From assembly GCF_005930355.1 (NCBI RefSeq), contig NZ_VDBO01000001.1, forward strand, positions 1,729,403 to 1,793,402: DNA of 64,000 nucleotides, written 5' to 3'. Of the stretch, positions 10,064 to 17,630 are shown piece by piece (within the stretch, counting starts at the first letter, position 1; each line of letters opens with the position of its first letter). The stretch is from Paenibacillus sinopodophylli (lineage in GTDB: Bacteria > Bacillota > Bacilli > Paenibacillales > Paenibacillaceae). The notes under the pieces were generated by a model. The model did not search any database and was not told the origin of the DNA. It saw nothing but the letters and a program-made list of their open reading frames with translations. The translations under genes and the position numbers were made by a program.

Positions 10064-10485
10064 CTAATTAACGGCCCGCGCATAGACTTTATCCGACTTG
10101 GCATATCAAAACGCTTGATGGGAACATTCGGTATGATAAAAGCGTAGATACGTTGTAATCGCTCTGAGAAAAACCCGGTGATTTTCGTATTCATTCAGGT
10201 AGATTTCCTCATATTTGAGCGAGCGAAAAAAGCGTTCCGTGCGACTGTTATCACGCACACGACCCTTGCCATCCATGGATACTTTCACATCGTGTGCGCT
10301 AAGCAGCTCCAGGTAATCTGCATCTGTAAAATGGCTGCCTTGGTCGCTGTTCATGATTTCGGGCTGACAGCGCCCCAACGCCACTTTCAGGCAGGCATAA
10401 CAAACGCTTTCTCTAGTGTGCTCAAGAGCCCATGTTCGATGATTTTGCGGCTGTACCAGTCGATGATGACAAAGAGATACAAGAA
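10064..10485 (-). mobile_element. Remnant of an IS3-family transposase (integrase core)
   Basis: Reading in two frames gives the C-terminal integrase core of an IS3-type OrfB: FLYLFVIIDWYSRKI, then after a one-base frameshift near 10385 the stretch EIMNSDQGSHFTDADYLELL with the second catalytic Asp, then GRVRDNSRTERFFRSLKYEE with the catalytic Glu. A stop interrupts the tail at SHQAF (about 10106) before the last codons to 10064. The first catalytic Asp lies in IIDWYSR. The 5' half of the element is gone, replaced by Rhs-like sequence at 10486. Downstream bases near 9985-10005 (TGTCTTGACAATGGGGGCA on the minus strand) may be the original IS end. Not functional. Confidence 0.75.
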
Positions 10486-10701
10486 GCTCGGATCGACAAT
10501 CATCAACGGATTATTATGCACATAAGTATATAAATTCAAACTAAGCGGATTCGTTAATTCCCCTTCATACGTATCCTCATTAATAAAATGACCCACTAGC
10601 GTTGCATAAATGTTCTCGGAATTTTCAATATGTTCAGTGATTACGTTATCTGGACATAAAAAAGATCCTTTACAATGGAATGACAGGTAGTTCCCGTCCA
10701 A
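10486..10701 (-). pseudogene. C-terminal fragment of an Rhs/YD-repeat protein, fused to the IS3 remnant
   Basis: The frame contains the conserved end of the Rhs core: GHFINEDTYEGELTNPLSLN followed by LYTYVHNNPLMIVDPS. In intact Rhs proteins this motif (ending in DPSG) marks the boundary to the variable toxin tip. Here, immediately after DPS at 10486, the reading continues into IS3 transposase, so the toxin end is lost. Upstream codons (10600-10701) no longer resemble Rhs, so this is a scrap of about 45 recognisable residues. It indicates that a polymorphic-toxin gene once lay nearby. Confidence 0.65.
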
Positions 10702-10724
10702 AATTCACTAAAAGGACCAATCAC

Positions 10725-10820
10725 ATGGATAAGGATACCCTATTCGCTACCTCTTCCTTAGATATCCAAAAGGATATGCCCCTTACTATTAAAGGAATTG
10801 ACTTTCCTAGACTTTCGTAA
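10725..10820 (+). other. Short 31-codon reading frame, possible transposase N-terminus
   Basis: An ATG at 10725 opens MDKDTLFATSSLDIQKDMPL and stops at 10820. It sits between two decayed genes and looks like the first residues of a truncated IS product, but I cannot name the family. No convincing Shine-Dalgarno sequence. Confidence 0.2.
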
Positions 10821-10825
10821 TTAAA

Positions 10826-11184
10826 TCAAGAACAATTGTATGAGCCGTCCTTCTTTCGCATTAATGGTTTAAAAGTATACCCCACTTTAGGTTCAAACAA
10901 AGAAGAAATCGACAAATTGTCCTTTACAAATCTAGAATAGCTTCCTCCTGTAGCAATCTCAATTATAGGTTTATTTAAATCGTCTAACGTGTAATTTTCA
11001 CTGATTATAATATCAAATTTACCTTCTAATAGATTCCCTATACCCTCGTTTGTATACGGAAACTCAACAAACGTTGCTTTATTATTCTAATCCTAATTCC
11101 ATCTTTATCAAATCCCATTGGAAACATTAAAAGCTTATTTGATTTAATGTTTTTAAATACAGCCACACTGTATATGATTCTCAT
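10826..11184 (-). pseudogene. Frameshifted small gene next to the Rhs relic (possible immunity gene)
   Basis: An ATG at 11184 with GAGGAG seven bases upstream opens MRIIYSVAVFKNIKSNKLLM and runs to about 11088; after a one-base shift the frame continues KATFVEFPYTNEGIGNLLEG and ends ...KKDGSYNCS at 10826. The total is 359 bases, not a multiple of three, so the gene is broken. About 119 residues, AT-rich, no recognised domain. Its size and its place beside an Rhs tail fit a toxin-immunity gene, although it lies upstream rather than downstream of the Rhs fragment; that role is inference only. Confidence 0.5.
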
Positions 11185-11341
11185 TGTTCTCTCCTCATGA
11201 AAATTGTTATTAAACTCCCCAACTCATTCTTCTAGTATACAGCGAAAAAGGCACTGCTCCATTAACAATTTGGGAGAGCAGTACCTTCTATCAATTCGTC
11301 TTTTCAGTGCTATCCAGGCTTAATGCGAATAATAAGGCCCC

Positions 11342-12226
11342 TCAGCTAATCCGCTCCAAAAACAAAGTCGAATTAATTACCACTCCATCCTCCGGACAAG
11401 TTCGTCCTACAATTCTCCACCTCTGCTCACTCAACTGGGATTCATCAATCGCTTCGTACATAATCTGCTTCATCCCAACAGCTGTCCGAACAGCTACTAG
11501 GGGCTCCGAGGAGGTACAACTAATACGCTCAAGCACTGCCTGCTTATTTCTCACGAGACTTGCCACGAAGATTCGGCTATAAGCGCTGTAATCGAACGCA
11601 CATCCATTCTCCATCACGACCTTCACCTTATCCTCTAATCCCATTTTCGCAAGAAAAGAGCTTGACACCTCGCACGCAGCTGGGTCGATATCCAGGCAAA
11701 TGACCTCCACATCTCCGAATAGGTGCATAATAATAGGACTCAGCGGCATCGGCCCGCTGCCAACAAACACAATCGGCGTATTTTCACTCTGCCCGTCTTC
11801 CCGAATCAACTGGCGAAGCATGGACAACTCCTCGCCAACTAGCGCCATGTATATCGTCCAATAAGGCAACCGCGTGATGTTATCCAGAACGGGCCCTTCT
11901 GCATCGCAAATAGCTCGAGAATCAGCCAGCTCAACTTGAAATTCGGCTTCTGACAGCTTATCCTGCAGCACACGCTGGTTCATTGCCATATATTCATGAC
12001 TAAGTACAGCCTTGATTTCCTCGGGAGAATAGTACGTGCGCAATTGCTGTGAAAGACGTCCAATCATTTGCGTCACCTGGTGATTAGCAGGAGATAAGTC
12101 ATCCTCTGTATGAAGAAGTTCATTTAATTCGCGGATAAAATCGATAAAGCCATTAACCTTTTCCATGTCTGTCGTGCCACCATCATCGCCATTATGTATA
12201 GTCGTAACGGTTGAAAAACGCTCCAT
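11342..12226 (-). CDS. Nicotianamine synthase / CntL-family aminobutanoyltransferase
   Basis: 294 residues. The family transfers 3-amino-3-carboxypropyl groups from S-adenosylmethionine to make nicotianamine or the opine metallophores staphylopine, pseudopaline and bacillopaline. Seen here: an N-terminal helical part, the SAM-binding motif VFVGSGPMPLSPIIMHLF (about 160-178), the acidic LDIDPAA strand, FVASLVRNK, and a C-terminal GVVINSTLFLER matching the NAS ending. The ATG at 12226 follows AAGGAGG; an in-frame GTG at 12262 has no such site. Divergent from an iron-regulated AraC/binding-protein gene. The opine dehydrogenase that usually completes such metallophores is not in the window, so the product is uncertain. 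Confidence 0.75.
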   Translation of the reverse strand: MERFSTVTTIHNGDDGGTTDMEKVNGFIDFIRELNELLHTEDDLSPANHQVTQMIGRLSQQLRTYYSPEEIKAVLSHEYMAMNQRVLQDKLSEAEFQVELADSRAICDAEGPVLDNITRLPYWTIYMALVGEELSMLRQLIREDGQSENTPIVFVGSGPMPLSPIIMHLFGDVEVICLDIDPAACEVSSSFLAKMGLEDKVKVVMENGCAFDYSAYSRIFVASLVRNKQAVLERISCTSSEPLVAVRTAVGMKQIMYEAIDESQLSEQRWRIVGRTCPEDGVVINSTLFLERIS

Positions 12227-12397
12227 TTTCTCTATTCCTCCTTCATTCACATCCACCTTCACTCTAAGAATATATTCGTATGATCAAACTTGTAGACGAA
12301 TGCTCGGACGAGTTATTCCGTAATCAGCTTCAATAGGCAATTATTAGATGATCCTATAGCAATCACAGACTATCGCCCATTTAGAACTGAAAATGAA

Positions 12398-12426
12398 TTG
12401 AAATGAGAATGATTATCACATATACT
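12398..12426 (+). promoter_or_regulatory. Promoter with Fur box filling the -35/-10 spacer
   Basis: TTGAAA at 12398-12403 and TATACT at 12421-12426 are separated by exactly 17 bases. The spacer is TGAGAATGATTATCA plus CA. The first 15 bases (12404-12418) match the 7-1-7 Fur box TGATAATNATTATCA at 14 of the 15 positions counting N. Fur binding here would block RNA polymerase directly. It drives the gene starting at 12467 and may also affect the divergent NAS-like gene. Confidence 0.85.
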
Positions 12427-12466
12427 GAAGACTACATCTTTTGCTATGCCCGTTCAGGAGGAACCT

Positions 12467-14371
12467 ATGAATCATCACCGTCTTATCCAGCATTGGGTCC
12501 ATTCATCTTTCCATATATTTGATATTCGACACTTTATTTTACTACCTGGAGAAGCTCTGCCTTCCTACCCACTTCCGGCTAACGCCTTTCTGCTGCTGTG
12601 CAGAGGGCAGGGAACTGCAATGATTAACGGCAGCACCTTTACTCTGGCACGCAGCTGCTTGCTGCATGGCGGCAAAGGTCTTCATCTACAAATACACAGT
12701 GTGGAGCAAATGGAATATTATTTGATTTTGTATAAAAGCGATCCTACATCATACCTTCATACTCTTCCTTCATCAGAGTCTGCAGTGGACAATACAATGA
12801 CCGCTCCCATTGGCTTTGTCCCAGAATATCCGTTACTGCTGCAGCAACATGCCCGTGATATGTATGATGCCTGGTTGAATGGGGGCGATTTGTCCCGCTT
12901 TCGAACGAAATCGATTTTTTATTTGTTTATGCATGAGGTTTTGCGCCAATTGGATAATCCCTCCATGTTGACCGACAAGCCCGACCTTGTAGATCAGATG
13001 ATCCGCTACATCGAGGAGCATATGCTGGAGGCAATCACGCTCGAGAGTATTGCACAGGAGTTTAATTACAACGTCCAATATATATCGAAGAAATTCAAAA
13101 CCAAGACGGGACGCAGCCCGATTGACTATCTCATCCATGTCCGTATGGAAAAGGCCGCTAGGTTGCTGCTGGAAACGGATGGAACAATTCAGCATATCGC
13201 CCAAAGCGTTGGTTATAGCGACTTGTTTTATTTTATAAAAAGATTCAAAAAGCACACTGGACTTGTTCCCGGACAGTTTCGGAAGCAGGCTGCACAATCG
13301 TGCCTACCGGATGTTCCAATAAAGAGGCTCAAATCGTCCATATGGCGTTCGTCCACTCTCCCCTATACTAAATCTCGTACCATTAACAACGAGTTTCGAG
13401 TGAAGAAGGGAGATTCCAACGTGTCAAAAGAATTTAGAACACCACTTGCTGCAGCGCTGCTGCTTTGTATGATGATCATGATTAGTGCCTGCGGCGCAGA
13501 ATCGCCAGCCTCTCCGTCAACACAGCGTGTCCAATACGAGCATGCAATGGGCGTAACGGAAATTACCGGCATTCCAAGCAAAATCGCTGCAGCAGACTAC
13601 CGTATTCTGGATACTTTATATGCGCTAGGCATTAAACCATACGCGACCACCACTTATGGTGGATCGACCGTGCTGCCTTATTTGGAGAAAGAGGTACAAA
13701 ACGAGTCTATTCTGCCTCTAGGAGATAAAATCAATCTCGAAGCGGCTGTCGAAACAGAGCCAGATCTGATTATCGCCCGCCATATCGAGCAGAATGTTTA
13801 CGAGCAATTAAGCAAGGTCGCCCCTGTTCTAGTCTTTCGTGGTGATGGGGATTGGCGTGAGGAAATCTTAGACATTGGCAGCACAATCGGCAAGGAAGCG
13901 GAAGCTGCGGCTTGGCTTGAGCAATATGATCATAAAGCGGCAGACATTAAAGCAAAAATAGCTGGGCATGTAGCTCCTAATGAAACCTTCTTGTTTGTGC
14001 GTCTCCAAAAGGATATGCAGGCTGCAAGCCCCAATGTACATCTAGCTGCTACGCTTACCAAGGATTTGGGCTTAACCTATGTTGCACAGCTCGAAAATCA
14101 GGAAGAGAGCTACACTACTTTGTCGCTGGAAGTGCTGCCAGAGCTGAATCCCGATCATCTATTCATGACAGTAGGCAAATCTACGGTCAGCCATGATGAA
14201 GATGCCGAGAAGCTGCTGGCTGAGATGAAGCAATCGGCGGTTTGGAGCAGTCTGAAAGCCGTTCAACAAGGCAATGTACACATCATGCCGCAATGGGTAT
14301 TTGGGGATTATCCGAATATCAAAAACAAATCGCTGGAGCTGGTGGAAGCTGCGCTTGTGAAACCACGGTAG
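12467..14371 (+). CDS. AraC regulator fused to a siderophore-binding lipoprotein domain
   Basis: 634 residues from the ATG at 12467 (AGGAGG five bases upstream; an ATG at 12446 has none). Residues 1-170 are an N-terminal sensing region, about 175-280 the AraC double HTH (IAQEFNYNVQYISKKFK, VGYSDLFYFIKRFKKHTG). Residues about 340-634 are a type III periplasmic-binding-protein domain of the FecB/FeuA kind (GIPSKIAAADYRILDTLYALG, LNLEAA-like LEAAVETEPDLIIA). The layout recalls Btr of Bacillus, whose binding domain senses Fe-bacillibactin. Unlike Btr, an intact lipoprotein signal (PLAAALLLCMMIMISAC) and its own start lie between the halves, so two products are possible. Fur-type control is visible upstream. 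Confidence 0.85.
   Translation: MNHHRLIQHWVHSSFHIFDIRHFILLPGEALPSYPLPANAFLLLCRGQGTAMINGSTFTLARSCLLHGGKGLHLQIHSVEQMEYYLILYKSDPTSYLHTLPSSESAVDNTMTAPIGFVPEYPLLLQQHARDMYDAWLNGGDLSRFRTKSIFYLFMHEVLRQLDNPSMLTDKPDLVDQMIRYIEEHMLEAITLESIAQEFNYNVQYISKKFKTKTGRSPIDYLIHVRMEKAARLLLETDGTIQHIAQSVGYSDLFYFIKRFKKHTGLVPGQFRKQAAQSCLPDVPIKRLKSSIWRSSTLPYTKSRTINNEFRVKKGDSNVSKEFRTPLAAALLLCMMIMISACGAESPASPSTQRVQYEHAMGVTEITGIPSKIAAADYRILDTLYALGIKPYATTTYGGSTVLPYLEKEVQNESILPLGDKINLEAAVETEPDLIIARHIEQNVYEQLSKVAPVLVFRGDGDWREEILDIGSTIGKEAEAAAWLEQYDHKAADIKAKIAGHVAPNETFLFVRLQKDMQAASPNVHLAATLTKDLGLTYVAQLENQEESYTTLSLEVLPELNPDHLFMTVGKSTVSHDEDAEKLLAEMKQSAVWSSLKAVQQGNVHIMPQWVFGDYPNIKNKSLELVEAALVKPR
13404..13423 (+). promoter_or_regulatory. 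Internal ribosome binding site and GTG start for a free lipoprotein
   Basis: GAAGGGAG followed eight bases later by GTG at 13421, in frame with the long gene. Translation from here would give a lipoprotein: basic SKEFR, hydrophobic run, lipobox ISAC, then the binding domain (about 316 residues to 14371). This suggests the regulator and the binding protein were once separate genes or are still made separately. Confidence 0.6.
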
Positions 14372-14409
14372 TCCTTTGCAAGCAATAAGCACTCACTCCT
14401 AGCATAAAC

Positions 14410-14447
14410 AAAACGCCCCGCTTCCGATAAAGGAGGCGGGGCGTTTT
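14410..14447 (+). terminator. Strong rho-independent terminator
   Basis: 16-base arms AAAACGCCCCGCTTCC and GGAGGCGGGGCGTTTT pair along their length with one G-T wobble around a six-base loop. Ends in TTTT on the plus strand; its A-run arm lets it work in both directions between the AraC fusion and the minus-strand MgtC-like gene. Confidence 0.85.
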
Positions 14448-14539
14448 GCGATCATCCACATTGTATTAGCTAGCAGTACGATTACTCCTATTAGGAACTT
14501 TCAATCAAGACCAGCTCTGCATTCTTGTTACTGCATGAC

Positions 14540-15043
14540 TTATTCAACGACATCAATATCGTCTTTGGCGTGAAGCCGATCATGCTCCTTCTTCTCGATC
14601 CAACCGCCTACCCGAATAAAGAAAAACGCAGTCACGATTGTGAATATGACGATACCATAGAACCCTGCCCCGATGCCGATTCCAACCCCGCCAGCGAATA
14701 GTATCATCGCCGCAGAGGTTAGCCCCTTCACCTCGAAGCCTGTTTTCATAATAAGTCCCGCTCCAAGAAAACCGAGACCAGAAACAATCTGAGCCGTCAA
14801 GCGCATCGGATCCATCATCGTTCGCTCATGCATATGGCCGTATCTTGCCACGCTCTCAATCGAGATAATCGTGATCAGTGCAGATGCGACTGTGACGAAC
14901 GTATACGTCTTCACACCAGCAGGCTTATGCTTGTGCGTACGGTCAAAACCGATCAACAGCCCCAGAATGGCACTAATGAGAATGCGGAAATACATTTCAA
15001 ACTCGGTGAAAAAATCAACAATGAAAGAAATAAACTGTGTCAT
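14540..15043 (-). CDS. MgtC/SapB-family membrane protein
   Basis: 167 residues with about four membrane helices in the first 140 and the family signature GFDRTHKHKPAGVKTYTFV near residues 31-50, then RLTAQIVSGLGFLGAGLI. In pathogens MgtC modulates F-type ATPase and survival at low Mg2+; in soil bacteria the role is not established. No M-box magnesium riboswitch was found in the leader. Start has GAGGCGGG upstream. Single gene, bounded by a terminator on its 3' side. Confidence 0.85.
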   Translation of the reverse strand: MTQFISFIVDFFTEFEMYFRILISAILGLLIGFDRTHKHKPAGVKTYTFVTVASALITIISIESVARYGHMHERTMMDPMRLTAQIVSGLGFLGAGLIMKTGFEVKGLTSAAMILFAGGVGIGIGAGFYGIVIFTIVTAFFFIRVGGWIEKKEHDRLHAKDDIDVVE

Positions 15044-15503
15044 AAACCCGCCTCATTTACTCAGAAACACCCTCGTTTCAACCGGGGACCGGCGAGCAAG
15101 AGCTTCGTTCAATTATTTTTTGCTTCATTATAGCCATAAGTCATATGTCCAGCGGAGTGTGTTAGGCTTATATTGTACCATATGCAGCTGAAGCTGCATT
15201 TGATGCTCCTTCATCGCTTGGGCAAGCGGCCCCTCTAAGCCATTAGAGTAAAGCTTCGATACAAGCTTGTGATGAACGCTTAAAAGCTTTTAATTCCTCC
15301 GTGAGATGATATGCTGTGAAATAATTATAGCTTAATTCGCTCAGTTGGGGTACTTCTTTCACCAATTTTTCAGTATGGTACGCTTACCGGAGGTTGGAGC
15401 AATGAATAATTTGAGCTGTTCTATAGCCTGTCGCAGACAGAGAAATAGCCCTTCAGTCAACTTGAAGGGCTCAACTTCGCAATAAACAGCTTTGCTGTAC
15501 GTA
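15044..15503. other. Intergenic stretch with a coding remnant and a terminator
   Basis: On the minus strand at 15128-15285 an open stretch reads KLYSNGLEGPLAQAMKEHQM and ends NTLRWTYDLWL before TAA. It has protein-like composition but an upstream stop and no usable start with a ribosome site, so it looks like the tail of a lost gene. The rest shows only the hairpin at 15447-15471. Confidence 0.3.
15447..15471 (-). terminator. Terminator hairpin downstream of the HAD gene
   Basis: Perfect 9-bp stem AGCCCTTCA / TGAAGGGCT with a 7-base loop, followed on the minus strand by ATTTCTCT. It lies 33 bases past the HAD stop codon. Confidence 0.55.
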
Positions 15504-16031
15504 TTAGACAAGCTCAGCGTTTAGTCGATCTATGAGTTCAATCAGTTCAAGCGGCTCACGTACTGTAAACGTAGGTCGCTCCAGCTCGTCCGCAGGCTCG
15601 TGAGAGTATCGCGTCGTCCAGCTTTGGAAGATGCTAACCATGCCGAGTGCATTGGCGCCCTTCATATCGCGGCTCAAATTGTTGCCGATCATGACAATGC
15701 GGGGATAATCCGCTTCGGACAAATCCAAAGCGCCAACGGCAGCTTTGAACATTCGTGGACTCGGCTTACTTGCCTTCACCGTTTCGGAGTAGATCATGGT
15801 TGTAAAATAATTGTATAGATCATGCTGCTTAAATACGTTTTTGAATGATTGCGCATCGCCGTCTGCGACCAGTGCAAGTGTATAGCCTTTGTCGTACAAC
15901 GTCTTAACCATGACATCTGCACCTGGAATGAGTTCTGCGTGAAGAACGATTCCCTCATCGTCCCTTACTTCCGTAGATTCATCGATAATCGTATCACCGC
16001 TATCCAAAAATACGATTAATTTTTTGTCCAT
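15504..16031 (-). CDS. HAD-superfamily hydrolase-like protein
   Basis: 175 residues with the HAD order: motif I FLDSGDTII (about 8-16), a small cap, motif II-like LVADGDAQ, Lys in KASKPSPRMF (motif III) and MIGNNLSRDMKGA (motif IV). The second acidic residue of the usual DxDx(T/V) motif is Gly (D10-S-G), as in some non-phosphatase HAD members, although another Asp follows at 13. The substrate cannot be told. Ribosome site AAAGG is weak and distant. Followed by its own terminator. Confidence 0.75.
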   Translation of the reverse strand: MDKKLIVFLDSGDTIIDESTEVRDDEGIVLHAELIPGADVMVKTLYDKGYTLALVADGDAQSFKNVFKQHDLYNYFTTMIYSETVKASKPSPRMFKAAVGALDLSEADYPRIVMIGNNLSRDMKGANALGMVSIFQSWTTRYSHEPADELERPTFTVREPLELIELIDRLNAELV

Positions 16032-16189
16032 TTGTCATACAACCTTTCCCATGTCAATTTGCCAATGCATTCAGCAATCATGAAACAACGCTTTCATAAA
16101 GATCAAGCAAGCTCTATTTATACCAGGTAAAGCGCTTAATCTAATGATACATAGATGCAACGCGCAAATCAACCCTAAGTTTATAGACC

Positions 16190-16603
16190 CTATTGTTTCC
16201 ACTCTTCCCGCAATATAGCGTAGTAATATTCATCCCACCATTCATTCTCATGAGGGATACATTTCTTAAAATAACCTTCTCGCCTCATTCCGATCTTCTC
16301 CATTACCCGATAAGATGGAATATTTTCTGGCTGACATGTAGCAATAATACGATGCAAATTCATTTGCTCAAATCCATATTTCAATATGGCTCCAGCTGCT
16401 TCTGAGGCGTATCCTTTATTGTGAATGCTCGGATCAAAAACCCAACCGATTTCATAGGTATGCTCACCAAAATATTTATGAAAAACAATGTGACCACATA
16501 CTTTTCCGCTTTCCTTTAATACGACAGGAAATTTTCGAGCTTGCTCGCCTATGTTTTCCTCAATGTCATAGCCGAACTTAAAACCATAAGTTCTAGTCTT
16601 CAA
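16190..16603 (-). pseudogene. N-terminally truncated RimJ/RimL-type GNAT acetyltransferase
   Basis: The recognisable part begins TYGFKFGYDIEENIGEQARK and contains the GNAT strands and acetyl-CoA loop (EIGWVFDPSIHNKGYASEAAGAIL), ATCQPENIPSYRVMEKIGMR and a C-terminal WWDEYYYAILREEW. Typical relatives carry about 40-50 more residues at the N-terminus (the ETERLxLR part), absent here. The open frame extends upstream to 16711 only by running out of frame through the glycerophosphodiesterase gene. The first possible start is a TTG at 16603 overlapping that gene's end. Best read as a deletion that joined a phosphodiesterase end to a beheaded GNAT gene; residual function is unlikely. Confidence 0.65.
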
Positions 16604-17342
16604 CAACCGACTTAAGCCGCATCGCCAGATCAACACGGCGGGTCGTGATGGAGTGAACGCCCCTATCAGCCAAAGCAGCCATCTGGTCTGTCTCGTCGAC
16701 CGTCCACACATAGATTAACAATCCGCATTCGTTTGCAGATGCGAGCAGTTCCTCCTGAACATAGAGTTGCTGAATATTGATTCCGAAGCAGGAGGCGGCC
16801 ATCGCGGTATCGATGGTACGCTTTACTGCCTCTGAGCTTGGCAGAGTTCGGAACAATTCCGCATCGGCATTAAGCAGCCTCGGAAGCCATGGTGCCACGG
16901 CTTTCGCCACAAGCGCCCTATTCGCGTCACAGCCGCTCAGGAAAGCTCGCTGCTCCAGCCCGTACTTCCGCACAGCATCCGCTGATCGCGCAATCGCTTC
17001 ATTCACTTTAATATCCAGATTCACACGGCAGCCTGCGCTCTGAACGGTCGCAAGCAGCTCATCTAACGTTCCGATCCGGATCGATACACTGCTTTCCGCA
17101 TGTGCCGGAACGATATCCAAATGCCTAAGCTCATCGTACGTTGATGAAGATATACGAATACGTGTACCATCCTTCAGCAATACAAATTCATCATGGAATA
17201 GCACCGGGATACCATCTCTTGTTACGCGAATATCATCCTCAACAATATCGGCTCCGAACGCAATTCCCGCTAAAGCAGAGTCGATCGTATTGTCCAGCTT
17301 GCCCATGCAGCCGGTATGGGCCGTAACCAAAGGAAATGTCAT
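16593..17342 (-). CDS. Glycerophosphodiester phosphodiesterase-family protein
   Basis: 249 residues. The ATG at 17342 has GAGGAG eight bases upstream; the frame opens further but without support. It has the GDPD TIM-barrel pattern: TAHTGCMGKLDNTIDS at the N-terminus, GADIVEDDIRVTRDGIPVLFHDE (metal-binding acids and second His), VNLDIKV, and a late YVWTVDETDQMAALADRGVHSITT. The usual HR pair is HT and the usual ENT is DNT, so this belongs to a variant subfamily and activity on glycerophosphodiesters is not certain. No signal peptide. Confidence 0.8.
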   Translation of the reverse strand: MTFPLVTAHTGCMGKLDNTIDSALAGIAFGADIVEDDIRVTRDGIPVLFHDEFVLLKDGTRIRISSSTYDELRHLDIVPAHAESSVSIRIGTLDELLATVQSAGCRVNLDIKVNEAIARSADAVRKYGLEQRAFLSGCDANRALVAKAVAPWLPRLLNADAELFRTLPSSEAVKRTIDTAMAASCFGINIQQLYVQEELLASANECGLLIYVWTVDETDQMAALADRGVHSITTRRVDLAMRLKSVVED

Positions 17343-17573
17343 TACTGTTCTCCTCTTTTCTAATCTTGCGGCTCGACTGAAATAGACTAACGTCACTCAT
17401 TTGTTGAAATAAGGAAGAGGGGTTAAACCCTTGCTGCCATACAGAAGTGATGTCGTCACCATCATAATGCACACGTACATTATAGATCAACTGATAAACG
17501 AAAATGTACCCTCGTTTTAACAACCCTGTGATTATACAACTCCATTAATCAAAAATAATTGTAAGACAACGAA

Positions 17574-17610
17574 AGACCGTTAATGTGGATTCACTCCACG
17601 TTAGCGGTCT
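17574..17610 (-). terminator. Terminator hairpin for the esterase operon
   Basis: Imperfect stem AGACCGttAA.GTGGA / TCCAC.TTagCGGTCT around a TTCAC loop, followed on the minus strand by TTTCGTTGTCTT. It lies just past the stop at 17631. Confidence 0.65.
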
Positions 17611-17630
17611 ACAACTTCAACTTTAAATTT

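Noticed and set aside
15044..15503. Possible M-box magnesium riboswitch upstream of the MgtC-like gene
   Set aside because: The conserved M-box core segments were not found in the leader.
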